64,000 bases of DNA from Chalara sp. BL73 (Eukaryota > Ascomycota > Leotiomycetes > Helotiales), in contig CAKJVC010000087.1 of assembly GCA_918026815.1 (NCBI GenBank), positions 157,398-221,397 of the forward strand, in the 5' to 3' direction. Below, in pieces: positions 25,332 through 36,539 of this stretch (within the stretch, counting starts at the first letter, position 1; every line of letters begins with the position of its first letter). The notes below the pieces were generated by a model, which did no database searches, was not told where the DNA came from, and saw only the letters and a program-made list of their open reading frames with translations. Both the position numbers and the translations under genes were made by a program.

Positions 25332-26720
25332 GTCGAGCGCAGGACTGGACAGGACAGGACGGTGCGGAAACGCAATCTGGTATGTTTATGCATATTTGTC
25401 CAGGGCATGTATCTTAAGCGATACCCTCGTTTGTGAAAATGATCTGAGGATGCATGCGGGTTGAAAGAGTCTGGCCCAGAATCCCTGCTTTCCAGTTTTC
25501 CAGTTTTCCAAATTCTTGAACGGAGGGACCACCCAGGTCTCCCCGTCCGGATCTTGTTGGACAGCAACAGACGGCAGCCACCAATACCACCATCACCACC
25601 AGACCACATGTTAATCAGGGATTTCGGGGACCCGACCATCCAGCTCCCTCAACTGTACAACCGGTGTTTAACCAACCAGCCGGTTTATGATTTCTGTACG
25701 GTAAGCTATCCTTAGCACTTTTTTGCTCGTACCATATTGGCACTTGCATATTTCTCATAGACGGTTCACATCCTCCGTAAAAGGATATATACAATAATGC
25801 AACAATCCATAAATGCAGCTGGCAGCAAAAAGGTACGTCGTTTACTGTAAGCGGCTCCGGCACACTGCACGCTTTCGATACATCTTTTATCGAGTGGTAA
25901 ACGAGAAAGAGATTTTTCACAACCCCCATGTTCTCCAATGTCAGCACTGAGGCTGCCATATCGTAGTTCGCCAATGAGTTCGTGGGCAAGCGAGATATCA
26001 AACGCCAAATCATAGAATCGCTGGTGGCGGCCAGAACGCATCAAGCCATGTGTGAGTAACAACGTCCCGAGGCCCAAAGGAACGTCGGGAAGCCACCCAA
26101 CGATCGTGATGGTTTCGGCAGAAAGATCTCGCAACCTCTGCCGTGCCGTTCATGCTGCAACGGCACGAAAGGGCAGGTGGTGGATGTTTTGCATCTCACA
26201 TTCTGAACCTGATGGTCTTCGACCCATTTCCTTCACGAGAATTTGGCGTAGTTGTCTCAGTTCTTGAAGAGAAACAATCGCGTAATACGAGATACAAGAA
26301 GGAATGATCAGCAGTAGTCGACACCACCACAGTGATGATGAGGATGCCATTTTAGGATCACCATACACTTGATCATTGGTCCCAAATACTGTTGCTGTGC
26401 CTCAAACCATCGCATCACACACACAAGTCGATCCTAGTCTATATATCTACATTTTACGACCAGGGCAAGCGAGTCTGCATCGTGTCGGAGGAGATTTCAT
26501 CCATTTTTTCTTAACACCACCCTCCAAAACTGCCCAAAGCAGACCTCGGAGAATTCCTTCATCAGTCGCGGTCTTCCTCTTGCCTGAATGAGGGCAATCA
26601 ATTCAAAGTGGGTGACCGGCAGGTACTTTATCTGGACCACGTGAGATCTTGTTAGAAGTTAACTTTATCCAACTTGCCCTAGCCAGCTAGTTGCTGTATG
26701 AATACTATGCTCTGCGGGAA

Positions 26721-26723
<3 letters not shown>

Positions 26724-26761
<38 letters not shown>

Positions 26762-26765
26762 TTTT
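26724..26765. repeat. (CT)15 microsatellite followed by T13
   Basis: Fifteen CT units run into a 13-base T homopolymer on the plus strand, about 0.5 kb upstream of the aspartic-protease-like gene. Confidence 0.95.
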
Positions 26766-27289
26766 GGTCTCTCTCAATATCGAATGTTCAGCTGTTTTCG
26801 GTGTACTCAGGCGCACATTCTTGACATTGTGGACCTGCGGATCTCTTCAAACCTTTCGCCCCCCCACCGTTGCTGATAAACTCTTCCCTGCCTAGTCCGG
26901 GCTGAGAAAAAATGACCACCGCGATTCACTTAACGGCTTCAACGCTTTAAGCAGGCAATCTCCTGGCTTCCGGGGGCAGCTCGACTGTAAGGTTTATCAG
27001 TGCTTGGCCGCGTCGTGGCGTCCTGAAGACCACTGAAATCATCACTACGTTACTAGTCAGCACACCCTAAAACATATCCACCCAAGGCTGACGAAACGTA
27101 AAAACGCCTGATTGCGCTCCCTGAGACCCCCGCCATTATCTCCCAATTGCCATAACCCACCCGAGGGCAGTACCGGGTCCACCATCCGCGCCCTTGGGAT
27201 AGCCATGTTCCATATGTTCAGTTGGATCTGGCACTGTTTCCCTCGATCATTTTTCGTGTGAAATAGAGAATGCGATCAAGTTCCTGACC

Positions 27290-29754
27290 ATGCTGCTGCT
27301 GCTGCTGAGGCGGGTAGGACTCATCACAGCATTGGCGGCACAATGTGTGAACAGTTCCCCAGCAGCCTTGGCCGTAACACCCTCGCTCCAATGGTTTGTA
27401 GACTAAATTTCAACAATTCTAACAAAGTCACTGACGACTACAGGTATGGCGATGATGGAGATTGGTCGGCGGTCTCAATTCGCATGGGAACGCCACCGCA
27501 ATGGATCGATGTAATGGTGAGCACTGTGAGCTCGGAAACATGGGTTGTTGGAAAAGGAGGATGTCCTTCAACGCCATCCGATTGCAATAATATGCGCGGA
27601 GGGCTGTTCACCCCAGGGAGCTCGACATCGTGGCAACCACAAGGCTTCTTTGAGCTGGGAGTTGACAAGCACCTGGGAAATACTGGGTACGCGGAATATG
27701 GATTCGACAATTTGACCTTCGGCACTACAGGCGTGAGCTTGCCAAATGCAATCGTTGGGGCCTTTAACTATACCGGAACGATAAACTCGACTCAATATTT
27801 GCTTGGATATTTTGGGTTGGGAATTGTTCCTGGAAGCTTCAACAATACTAAAGTCCCTAGCGCGATTAGTGCACTGCTCGAAAAGGTAGATGCGATCCCC
27901 AGTCACAGCTACGGATATACCGCAGGAGCAAGATATCAGGACAAAGGAGTCCTCAACTCTTTAACATTAGGGGGATATGATGCTAATCGTCTCGTTCCGC
28001 ATAACACCTCGTTTACCCTAAATCCTAGTCAAAATCCGGAGGTCTATATCAACTCTATTTCTATTACGAATACGGGCAATTCAAGTAGTCTGGCATATTC
28101 CTCTGACCGGATTTCCGCTGTAATTGACAGTTCTACTCCGTATTTATGGCTTCCAACGGCAACATGTGAACGATTTGCGACTGCATTAGGCTTGATCTAC
28201 GATGAATCGTTAAATCTATACGCTTTTCCGACAAATAGCTCTCAGCACGAGACGTTACAAACTTCGAATACAACTTTCGCATTCAGTCTATCAGACATAT
28301 CTGCATCACCGGACACTGTTGTGATTACGTTACCGTATGCGGCATTTGATTTAAAACTGACCTTCCCAGCCATTCCCGGAACTGTTTCCGGCGCTGCGAA
28401 TGCTACCAAATACTACTTTCCTCTCCGACAAGCAGCTAGTGATGCGCAATATACCATCGGCCGAGTCTTTCTCCAAGAGGCCTACTTGATCACAGACTAT
28501 GAGAGGGGAAACTTTTCGGTCCATCAAGCTATACATAATTCTTATCTAAACACCAGTATTGTCGCGATTACGCGACCTTCAACAAGCACCTTTTCTGGAC
28601 CAGAGACGTCGCGAAAAGGGGGTACAAAACTTTCCATTGGGGTAATCGTGGGAGTCAGTATTGCAATTGTGGTAGTTATTTTCCTTTTGATATTCATAGG
28701 AATCTGTCTCTACCGACGCAGAAAGAAACGCACGATTGTGGATGATGAAAAAGCTACAACAGCCCCGACTCGGTCTCTCTTCGATCGCCTGCGTAGGAGG
28801 AAAGAACCACTTCCCCATGAAGCCAGCGGTGACACCAGCTACCCAACAGAAGTCGGGGCTGACGCAACGCATGAGCGTTTTGAGCTCCCTGCGCCGATTG
28901 GTCCTGTAGAACTAGATAGCGAATACGGAACTTTAGACGGCACCACAGAGAATGGGTCATCAACCCAAGACTCTAGTAAGCTCTCCGCCTATGAACGAGC
29001 GAGAAGGAAGCTCGAACATCAACAAATAGCAGCAGCACACGCGCAACGAGAATTAGACACCTACCATCCAGAGAAAACGGATAACGATGTCAGTTCCGTG
29101 CCACATTACCGACCATCAGACTCACTGCGCGAAATACCAGACGTCGAGAGCCCCCTCGTAAGTCCTGTAGGACCCGAATCAGGAGGCTCCTTGACGATCA
29201 GTAATGGCGCGCCGTCTCCAGTCAGCCCGGGTTTCACATCCGCACCTGTATCACCCATGACAGCCGCCCCGCCTACATACACGCCTATTGCCTCCACGAA
29301 TGTCGTCTATGCAGGACGTTTACCTCCAAATGTTGTCCTTCCACCAGTGGTGCCCAAATTCGTGGGACCGGACGGGAGGACTATGAGTGATGAGAGCGGA
29401 TCAGGTTCGGGCTCGGGGTCAGGGTTAGGGTCTGATCCTATAAGCAGCACACTAGGAAGTGGATTTACGGATCGTGAGAGCGATGACCTGTATGGCGCCA
29501 CCACAAGAGCCCCCCTCTCGCCTGTCTCTCCAAGTGGTCCTGCCTATGCTTTAACAGGTCTGGACGATGGTCCGGTTGCCCCAGAAGAAGAGGGGCGGTA
29601 CATCCCAAATGCGCGCGCAGATGCGCAGGTACAGGAAATCCTTGCACCATGGGGCAGTAGGAGGAGGTTAGATGGCGAAGACATTGTGCACGTCCCACAA
29701 CCTGCTGCGAATAGGTTCTCCTGGGAAGAGGAGAGAACCCAGGGGACAGACTGA
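27290..29754 (+). CDS. Membrane-anchored A1 aspartic-protease-like protein, catalytically altered
   Basis: Model: 27290-27393 and 27444-29754, one 50-bp intron, 804 residues. Starting at 27290 gives a signal peptide (MLLLLLRRVGLITALAAQ) and splicing yields VTPSLQWYGDDGDWSAVSI, the usual entry into this fungal A1 subfamily. The first catalytic motif, normally DTGSSDLW, reads STVSSETW, so the Asp is replaced by Ser. The second motif reads AVIDSSTPYLWLP, keeping Asp but with Ser for the usual Gly. The paired Cys and RGGLF segment after the first motif are present. A single membrane span lies at about residues 425-450 (IGVIVGVSIAIVVVIFLLIF), followed by basic residues and a long Pro/Ser-rich cytoplasmic tail. 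It is more likely a sensor or adhesion-type surface protein than an active protease. Many N-glycosylation sequons lie in the ectodomain. Confidence 0.82.
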
Positions 29755-30296
29755 ATTAAACACTCTCTACATTGATATTTAGCGTTGGCGTTCGGCGGGT
29801 CTGGGATTACTGCATGTATCCCATGTTGGGTATACCTTCCTTTGGTTGATATGATAATGTATATATGAACTAAGTAGGACCTCTCTCTCTTGTAGAAGAT
29901 GATGGGCCAGTATATATGACTACACATTGGCAAGGTATTGCAATGAATTGGATCAGGCATTCAAAGAATATATAAAGAAATGAAATAGCAATATATCTCA
30001 ATGGTTTTCATTTTCCCTTTTTTTTGGACTACGTTGTCTTGCTTCCAACGGTCCACTAGTGAGTGGATGCCAGGATCGAACCCAACTCTGGGTACCGCTG
30101 GAGGATTTCTCCAAACATCGGATGGACCCGACCCAACCCAATATAAAGCCTTGGAACAAACAATTTGTTGGGGGTTGTGGATACAAATTATCCTCGTTTT
30201 TACGTAGGAAGGGCGGACATCAGGGAAGCAGATTAAAGTGCAAGTCGGTTGTCGCCACCGTCAACGGTAATTTATTGTCGCGGGCAGCTCCCGTTT
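29755..30296. other. Intergenic region
   Basis: 3' region of the aspartic-protease-like gene, containing several TATATA-like AT stretches. No gene is recognised. Confidence 0.6.
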
Positions 30297-31114
30297 TCAA
30301 GATGGAAAGGCATCGATTTCATAAGATATCGAATGAAGCCTTTCTGTCAGTCTTCCGTCATCGCAGAAACCAAGCTGCTTCGCATACAGCTCCGTCGCCG
30401 CTATCGCAACGTGGTTCCCCATTTGACGACCCAGATGCGGCAAAGCAGAACCCCTTTCATCTACTTCCTCCTCGCCGTCCTCCTCCTCCGCGTGCCTGGG
30501 CACCGGCTCGCTCTCGAATCTCGCATCCATGTCGGACGCCCATAGTTCTCGGAAGTAGATGGTGTCGAAGTCGGGCCTATGGTTATTCCCGTCGCGCGAG
30601 AAGAGGTTGGCGCGTGGGCCGAAGTCGCGGTATGTCTTGAGCTCAAGTGCTAGGCCCGCCTCTTCGGTTTCGTCGATTTTCAACTGTTGAGTGATTAGCC
30701 GGGGGGCCTGAGACGAGAGAACTGAGCATGGAGATAATATCGAGTCGTATGTAGAGCAAGACGTAGAGGCTTGTGCGATCTTTGCGAATAGTGGAACGTC
30801 AGAAAGGCGAGTGCGGTGCCTAACATCACTTCGGGGTAGAATTGCAACAATCTATGCTACCTATCCACGCCTAAGGAAAGGCCTCAAATCGGACTCACCT
30901 GGAATTTCATATGGCACCAAAAACAGGTTCCTAATGGTATGGTCTTAGTCCGTTGGAGGTGGGGATATCTTTTTTTCAGGCGTTGATGCTTCTTTTCACT
31001 TTTAAAGCTACCCTGGATTATTTGTGAAAGACGCAGTCTCATTCCCTGCAGATGCCTATAGGCGTATAGGTCGCAAGCATGTATGCAGAGCTTTCTAGGC
31101 AGGAGATTGGACAT
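30297..31114 (-). CDS. Possible F-box-family C-terminal protein or gene remnant
   Basis: Two minus-strand exons, 30899-31114 and 30297-30683, join in phase 0 across a 215-bp intron with a strong donor (CAG then GTGAGT) and an acceptor preceded by CTAAT. They give about 200 residues from ATG 31114. The join TCFWCHMKFQ-LKIDETEEAGLALE, followed by LKTYRDFG, resembles the Cys-containing C-terminal segment of fungal F-box-type orphans. Upstream, at about 31225-31300 in another frame, the translation LSRMPTREIILLCEN resembles a degenerate F-box, but stop codons separate it from this part. This therefore looks like either a poorly modelled gene or a decaying one. The C-terminus is acidic. Evidence is limited to splice signals and general resemblance. 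Confidence 0.35.
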
Positions 31115-32158
31115 GAACCGCTCCTTTTTGAACAGGCTTCGGCTACGCTGCGGTGCCTATTCAATAATTAGCGTGTGGTCAGCAGAAAACGTGGTGGCTA
31201 CTAGCGTTCTCACAAAGGAGGATTATTTCCCTGGTAGGCATTCTCGAGAGCCTCTCAGGCCTATAAGACATATATTCTGGCAAGCCATAAGATATATAAA
31301 CAGGCGGCCAAAATGCGGAAGGCGGCTATTGCTCAATAGCCCACAAAGAGGTGAGATATTCGTAGCATACTGCCCTTGACGTTTCCCACGAGACAGTCCA
31401 GCTCTCTGTTCGACAGAGCATAAAAGATTCATAAGCAAAACGGTACTCCGTGCCTAGTTTATAGTTTGTTACTCTATAACTAGAACAAGCCTTCCAGCTA
31501 GCCCACAGATCAACACTGTTTGCATAGGGTTTCGAGGTTTAGGAGCTCCTCTTTCCCCCTCCTCTCCCCTCCCGACCCCTCATTGGCAAGCCACATGCCA
31601 TCCTTGATATTGTCCCTCTCCTGGCTGGTCCAAGATCCGAATATCAACTCATGGGGCTTGCCGGGCCCACTTATGCCGAGCTTCGTGAGAAGAGAGTGAT
31701 TCAAGTAGAAACATTTATCCACCAAAATTTCTATTCTACATAACAATTGGAGGTCAGGGAGTATTTTTTGTCTTTCATAACACTGCCTTTCTAGTACCTA
31801 TAACAATGTGCTCTCTTTTTATGTCGAAATAGAGCTAATGCTAGATGGTCTCGAAGCCGCATTCCGCTATTTTACTGCTTGCTGAGAAAGTCTCATCCTA
31901 ATTGCTTTTCATTTAAGGAGGGAATATACCACAAGAAACAAATGGATGAGATGACAAGATGTCAATCTCGCATTGCGCTTCGTTGAAAGTGGAAGATGTT
32001 GAAGAAGAAGAGAAGTTGCAAGTGAAATATATCGATCTGTCTCTAAACCAAACCCTTCCGCCATTGGTTATCTCCTCTCAAATAAGCAAAACAAGGAAAG
32101 GAGCAATCATAAAACACCAAAATTTACAAGTCTTGCTATGGAATGCCGACTTCTCTCC
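31115..32158. other. Intergenic region with possible gene decay
   Basis: No intact gene. Minus-strand translation near 31.2-31.3 kb shows a short F-box-like stretch interrupted by stops (see the 30.3-31.1 kb entry). A 78-codon minus frame at 31510-31746 has no recognisable similarity. The right end is the 3' region of the Hsp70-like gene. Confidence 0.45.
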
Positions 32159-34157
32159 TTACTCATACTTCGCAGCAACACTTCCAAATTCCTTCCCCTT
32201 GATTTCTAGAGAAAATTTCATCAGTGCAGACTTAAGCGACACCACCAAATCATAATGTACGTCCACATAACTTTTGCCATCGGCACATACCTTCTCCTTC
32301 AACTTAGACCTGTCGATCGTTGAGAGGTCCGCGGAGAGCGTACAGTTCGGCTTCACAACGCCAACTTTAGGATGCTGATTTGGTCTGGTTGACTCATCCG
32401 AGTAGAGTGTATCAGTAAATATCAAATCGTCGTCGTCGTAGTCTGGAGATAGCCGGCGAAAGAATGGGAAGCGGATCTTTTGCTCGCGTTGTAGATCATC
32501 GCCTTTCTCGATGTACCAGGTCATCTATTCACCTCGTCAGATTCATACTCAATAATAGCCTATATTTTGGGGGTAGGGGAGATGAATTTTTTGTCCGGAA
32601 TAAATACGTACCCTGTTTACCCGGAGGTGAGCATGTGATGCATCGAACCAGTTCTTCTGTCCGGAGTCTCTATACTCGTCATACTGGCTGTGAGCTTGGA
32701 CCCCGTAATGCCGAGGGGCAACAACGGAGGTTACTTGGGCTTCGTTGGGCAATTGGCTGAGGACAGCACCTCTAAAGGATGTCAGAATCAATAGTGAGTT
32801 TAAATAATACTAGAAGATCGCTTACTTGACGACAGCCGACCAAGCATCATGAGGTTGGATAACTTGAATATCTGGGTGACGGTACTCGATGCTTTTCTTG
32901 AGATACTCGCTGGAGCCGAAACCTCCAACGAGAAAGATGGCCTTTACTTCTGCGCCTCTGCCCTCGCTTAGGCGTTTCTTCTGTACCAAGTTAACTTGTT
33001 CATCTACCATCCTGCCAATATCTTCGATTAAAGGGTCGAAAATACTCGTAACAATATCACTTTTCATTTCCCAGGTGCTCCGCTTGAGGTTTGCGCTTGG
33101 ATCGTCCGTTAAGTCCACCATGGGAAAATTAACATACCAACTGTCATCAGTATCACCTCGAAATGCCGGCTTGACAGTCCTGTCGAAAAACTTCACAGCT
33201 TGGTCATAAGCAGGCGTTTTGCGCAGATGATAGTACTGATCTTCCCCCACAAGTATTTTGACCTGCTCCTCAAACCTTTTATTTAACTGCAAAGACCCCG
33301 CCATTCCGCCCTTAGATGGCACAATTTCTTTGAGTTGAAGCCTCGGTTTAGTTTGCTGAATTTCGTAAGAAATGAGGTCCACAGTTCCTCCGCCTGCATC
33401 ACAAATGACCAATGCATCGCCCACCTCAAGTCCCCGATCTTGTAGCACGTGTAAAGTATACATTGCGGCGGCTTCTGGCTCTTTGATTAGCGTGGCTGGA
33501 AAGATACCTGCCAGCTTTGCAGCCTTGAGCGTGGCATCTTTGGCTTTGTCGGACCAGACAGCAGGAACAGTGATAACAAACTTCTTCTGTACATCGTTCT
33601 CGAGATAGTTTTCTGGTACTTTGGTGGTAATTCGTTCCAATGCGTGGTTGTATATTGATCTGATGTAGTCTGCTGCAACTTCGATAGGCGGCTTGCCAAG
33701 TTTTGCGAGTTCTGCTTTTGTGTTGGTTGCTGGAACATAAACTGGTTTGGTCTGGTCAGGATCAAGCAGCAGCTTGATACCTACTAGTGTGGGATGTTTG
33801 TGCTTCTGTCCGCCCCAGGTGAATGATGACTTGTTCTGGGGATCGTAGCTTATGAGAGTAGGAACCTTGGGCTGCTTCTCGCTCTCGAGACCTAAAGTTC
33901 CGGTAAGCTTCGCACAACATACATTGCTGGGAAACCTACCTGGCCAGTCAAGAATAGAGACAAGGTCTGGCTTTGAAAGCGTTTTGAAAGCATATGCAAT
34001 ACCACTGAACTTTGAACGGTCAGCCAGTGAAATTGGTAGCTCATCACTGTGGGTTTTGCTGGCCACTTACAGTTGTACCAAAGTCGAGTGCAATAATGAT
34101 TTGGTTCTCCGACTCGAATAGAGCAAGGTCTCGGAAGTCATCTAGATTGTCTTCCAT
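32159..34157 (-). CDS. Fungal Hsp70-like ATPase (actin-fold), non-canonical
   Basis: Five exons on the minus strand: 34071-34157, 33940-34009, 32826-33891, 32612-32771 and 32159-32524, with introns of 61, 48, 54 and 87 bp, giving 582 residues. The actin-type ATPase fold is marked by phosphate-1 IIIALDFGTTFSGIAYAF (made by splicing), phosphate-2 VICDAGGGTVDLISYEI and the adenosine motif FLVGGFGSSEYLKKSI. A region typical of this fungal group, MTWYIEKGDDLQREQKIRFPF, follows. The canonical Hsp70 substrate-binding domain and C-terminal EEVD are absent. Such proteins are numerous in filamentous ascomycetes and distinct from housekeeping Hsp70; their clients are unknown. The 48-bp second intron has no in-frame stop, so its retention would add sixteen residues. 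The gene lies head-to-head with a coiled-coil orphan. Confidence 0.88.
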
Positions 34158-35074
34158 GATTTGGAGATGAGGAGAGAGCATTCCCGGTGGTTACAACCGA
34201 AACGTATTGTTGAATTACTGTCTCTGCTTTGAGGACTTCTCGAAAACTAAATCAATGTATTGCCAAATGAGATATGAGAGATTACGGACTGAGGGGATAT
34301 TGAAGTGAGCCTCAATTCTGTAGCTTTGCTGGATGTATGTATGCATTATTTGGACGAGGGCTGCTTTGCGCTTATCAGTATTCAATTCAGGTTCCACATA
34401 CTTTACTTCTGGCAGAGTTAAAAAAGAAAAAAGATAACACATGGCGCGTACTCGGCGCGAAGAGGCAGATGAGGCAGAAGAGGCAAATGAGGGAAGGTGG
34501 TGATAAGAAAACGATATTGGGATAACCCAATAGTAAAAGGGCAGGAAAGCCACTTCCACTTTTTGAATATGGGGTTGTTTCAAATTGTGAGCTAGTTGTC
34601 TCTCCCTAAGCTTTAGTCTCCGAAAGGTAGAGTAATTATCTCTTTTCTCACGTAGCTGCATTAAATCTTAGCCTTTGTGCAACCCGAGGATTTCAGCCGC
34701 CAACCTTTAACCAATGATTGGAGACAACTACCACATCCCAAAGCCTCTGCACCTATCATTCGCAGGCGGGTTTCATGGCTTTGAGCTATGCATATAAGTG
34801 CGTCGTGCTTGTCAATGCATATCAAGCGCTAGCATATGTCTCCCTGGGAAAAGGTGGGTTGCTCGAAGGTCGCCTTATTTTTGTTGGCCTACTTAGGTTG
34901 TGGAAAACGAGGGGGAGTGATGAAATAAGTGAAGTATCGGTCGTCAACTTCCATGTCCATCTTTCATATTTGCTTTCACCTGCGTCGATTTTTTCTGCAG
35001 CTCCATGATTGAAGTGACCCTCTATTCCTGCCAAACTTGTCGCTAGCAGATCTATACCAGAGTAACTTCCCCCT
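34158..35074. promoter_or_regulatory. Divergent intergenic region, Hsp70-like / orphan gene
   Basis: 917 bp between two divergent starts, expected to carry both promoters. A short purine-rich imperfect repeat (GAGGCAGA, GAGGCAGAA, GAGGCAAAT) lies at about 34464-34495. No coding gene is recognised. Confidence 0.6.
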
Positions 35075-36539
35075 ATGGCAGAAGACTCTTCCTCACGGCC
35101 AGCAGAAATGGACATGATACAAGACATGATCTCAAAGCTGTATGACGGCGTGGATTTATTACTGACTGGAAATTCCACCACACTGCAAGAACAACTGCGG
35201 TCAGGGTTCAATTCCAACAGAGAGCTTCTCAATTTAATGCAGAAGGATACGGCGGCCGTCAAGGCTATGTTAGAAACTCAAGAGGAGTATCTTCGAGGTT
35301 TACTGAAAAACGTCTCTGCCAAAGAAAATGAAACAAAGGCCGAAGGTTATGCGATCATATCCGTAAGTACAACCTGAAAGCCGTAGTTTTATTTAACTGC
35401 TGACTAGTGCTGAATAACAGAACGATAATTCCCAGTCAACGAGAAACACAGAACTGGAAGCCGGCAACAAGGAGCTTACCGATAAAATCACCCAGATGGC
35501 CACTGAGCATCAGCAAATTCTCAGAGCTCTCTCTGTAGCCCAAAACAGCCTCAGCGAGTCTGAGCAAAAACAGAGATCGTTAAGAATCCAAGTTGGCAGA
35601 CTGCAAGCACACATAACAAAGGACGCTTCCAACGCCAACGAGTTGATCGACTCCGTAATCAAAGGAAAGATCGAATTCATTCGGGCCCGAACCCAATCGA
35701 TTGTCACAAAGTATTGCGTTGGGAAATCTGCCCATCCGCGAAGGGACATGCTTGAATTTAAAGAGATAGATAAGAACTGGTCGATAAAGATGTCACAACT
35801 TCTTTACCAAGATGATTCAGAAATTTTCTGCACGTATTGGGTAAGGAGCAAAGTCTACGCCATTCTCGAAAGCAAGATCTTTAACCAATATGTCTTCGGG
35901 CTGGAGGACGACTTAGAAAACAAGCTAGCTGAATTCGAGACACTAATCTCGAAACACAATCCAGGTATGGTTGCCCTTCGGGGAGGCTTTAGGGCAAAAT
36001 GTGCTAATCTGGCATTATTAGGAAGCGACATTAGTGACTGGCGGGCCCTCACCATTCAATATGGCAGATCGTTGAGCATGACGAACCGGCGCTTTGCTGA
36101 AAGCATGGCCGCACACTTGGAGAACCTCTTTCATCCATGGATGCCTGAGAAGTGTGGAAATCCGCACCCCACAAAACCACGATTAGGACATAAAATAGCA
36201 CGTGAACGCCATCCGAGTAGTACCCTGCGTCAAGATCTGACCGAGATATGTCAAGCCGCATACGACCTTACTGTGATGTTGAGACAGAGCAGAGACAAAT
36301 ACAGCTTTGATTCTGTGGATGAGGGAACCAAAATCGAAGCAGACGAGGACAATGGCTTTGAAGCAGAAGACATGAATGGCCCAAAGGCAAAATATATCGG
36401 ATCGATTGTATGGGTTTGTTTATTTGGGGCATTGGTCAAAGAGTCCCTCGATGGTGAGCGGCATGTAATGGCGAAGGCACGGGTCATTTGTAGTGTTCTC
36501 AAAGGGACTGCTGAACCAAAGACACCTGATCCTAGATAG
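35075..36539 (+). CDS. Hypothetical coiled-coil protein
   Basis: Model: 35075-35362 and 35421-36539, one 58-bp phase-0 intron, 468 residues. I do not recognise the family. The N-terminal 140 residues are rich in Glu, Gln, Lys and Leu with heptad-like spacing (LQEQLRSGFNSNRELLNLMQ, then LSESEQKQRSLRIQVGRLQ) and are probably coiled coil. The centre has several Trp and Arg and looks globular (FCTYWVRSKVYAILESKIF). The C-terminus contains an acidic segment (EADEDNGFEAEDMNG) and a short hydrophobic stretch (YIGSIVWVCLFGALV), too weak to call a membrane span. No signal peptide is present. The gene is divergent from the Hsp70-like gene, and co-regulation through the shared spacer is possible. Confidence 0.7.

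Larger units (their letters stand above)
23779..27289. other. 3.5-kb region without a confident gene
   Basis: No frame longer than about 145 codons occurs and none resembles a known protein. The left end is the promoter of the GPI-type gene and the right end that of the aspartic-protease-like gene. It contains clusters of TACTGTAC-type palindromes, a short tandem repeat and a CT microsatellite, annotated separately. Minus-strand frames at about 25.6-26.4 kb include hydrophobic stretches, but I could not join them into a credible gene. Confidence 0.5.

Noticed and set aside
25615..26368. Overlapping minus-strand frames of 72-132 codons with hydrophobic segments
   Set aside because: I tried to join them by splicing, but phases and signals do not give a continuous protein and no family is recognised.
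31510..31746. 78-codon minus-strand frame
   Set aside because: Short, no splice partners and no similarity; treated as chance.
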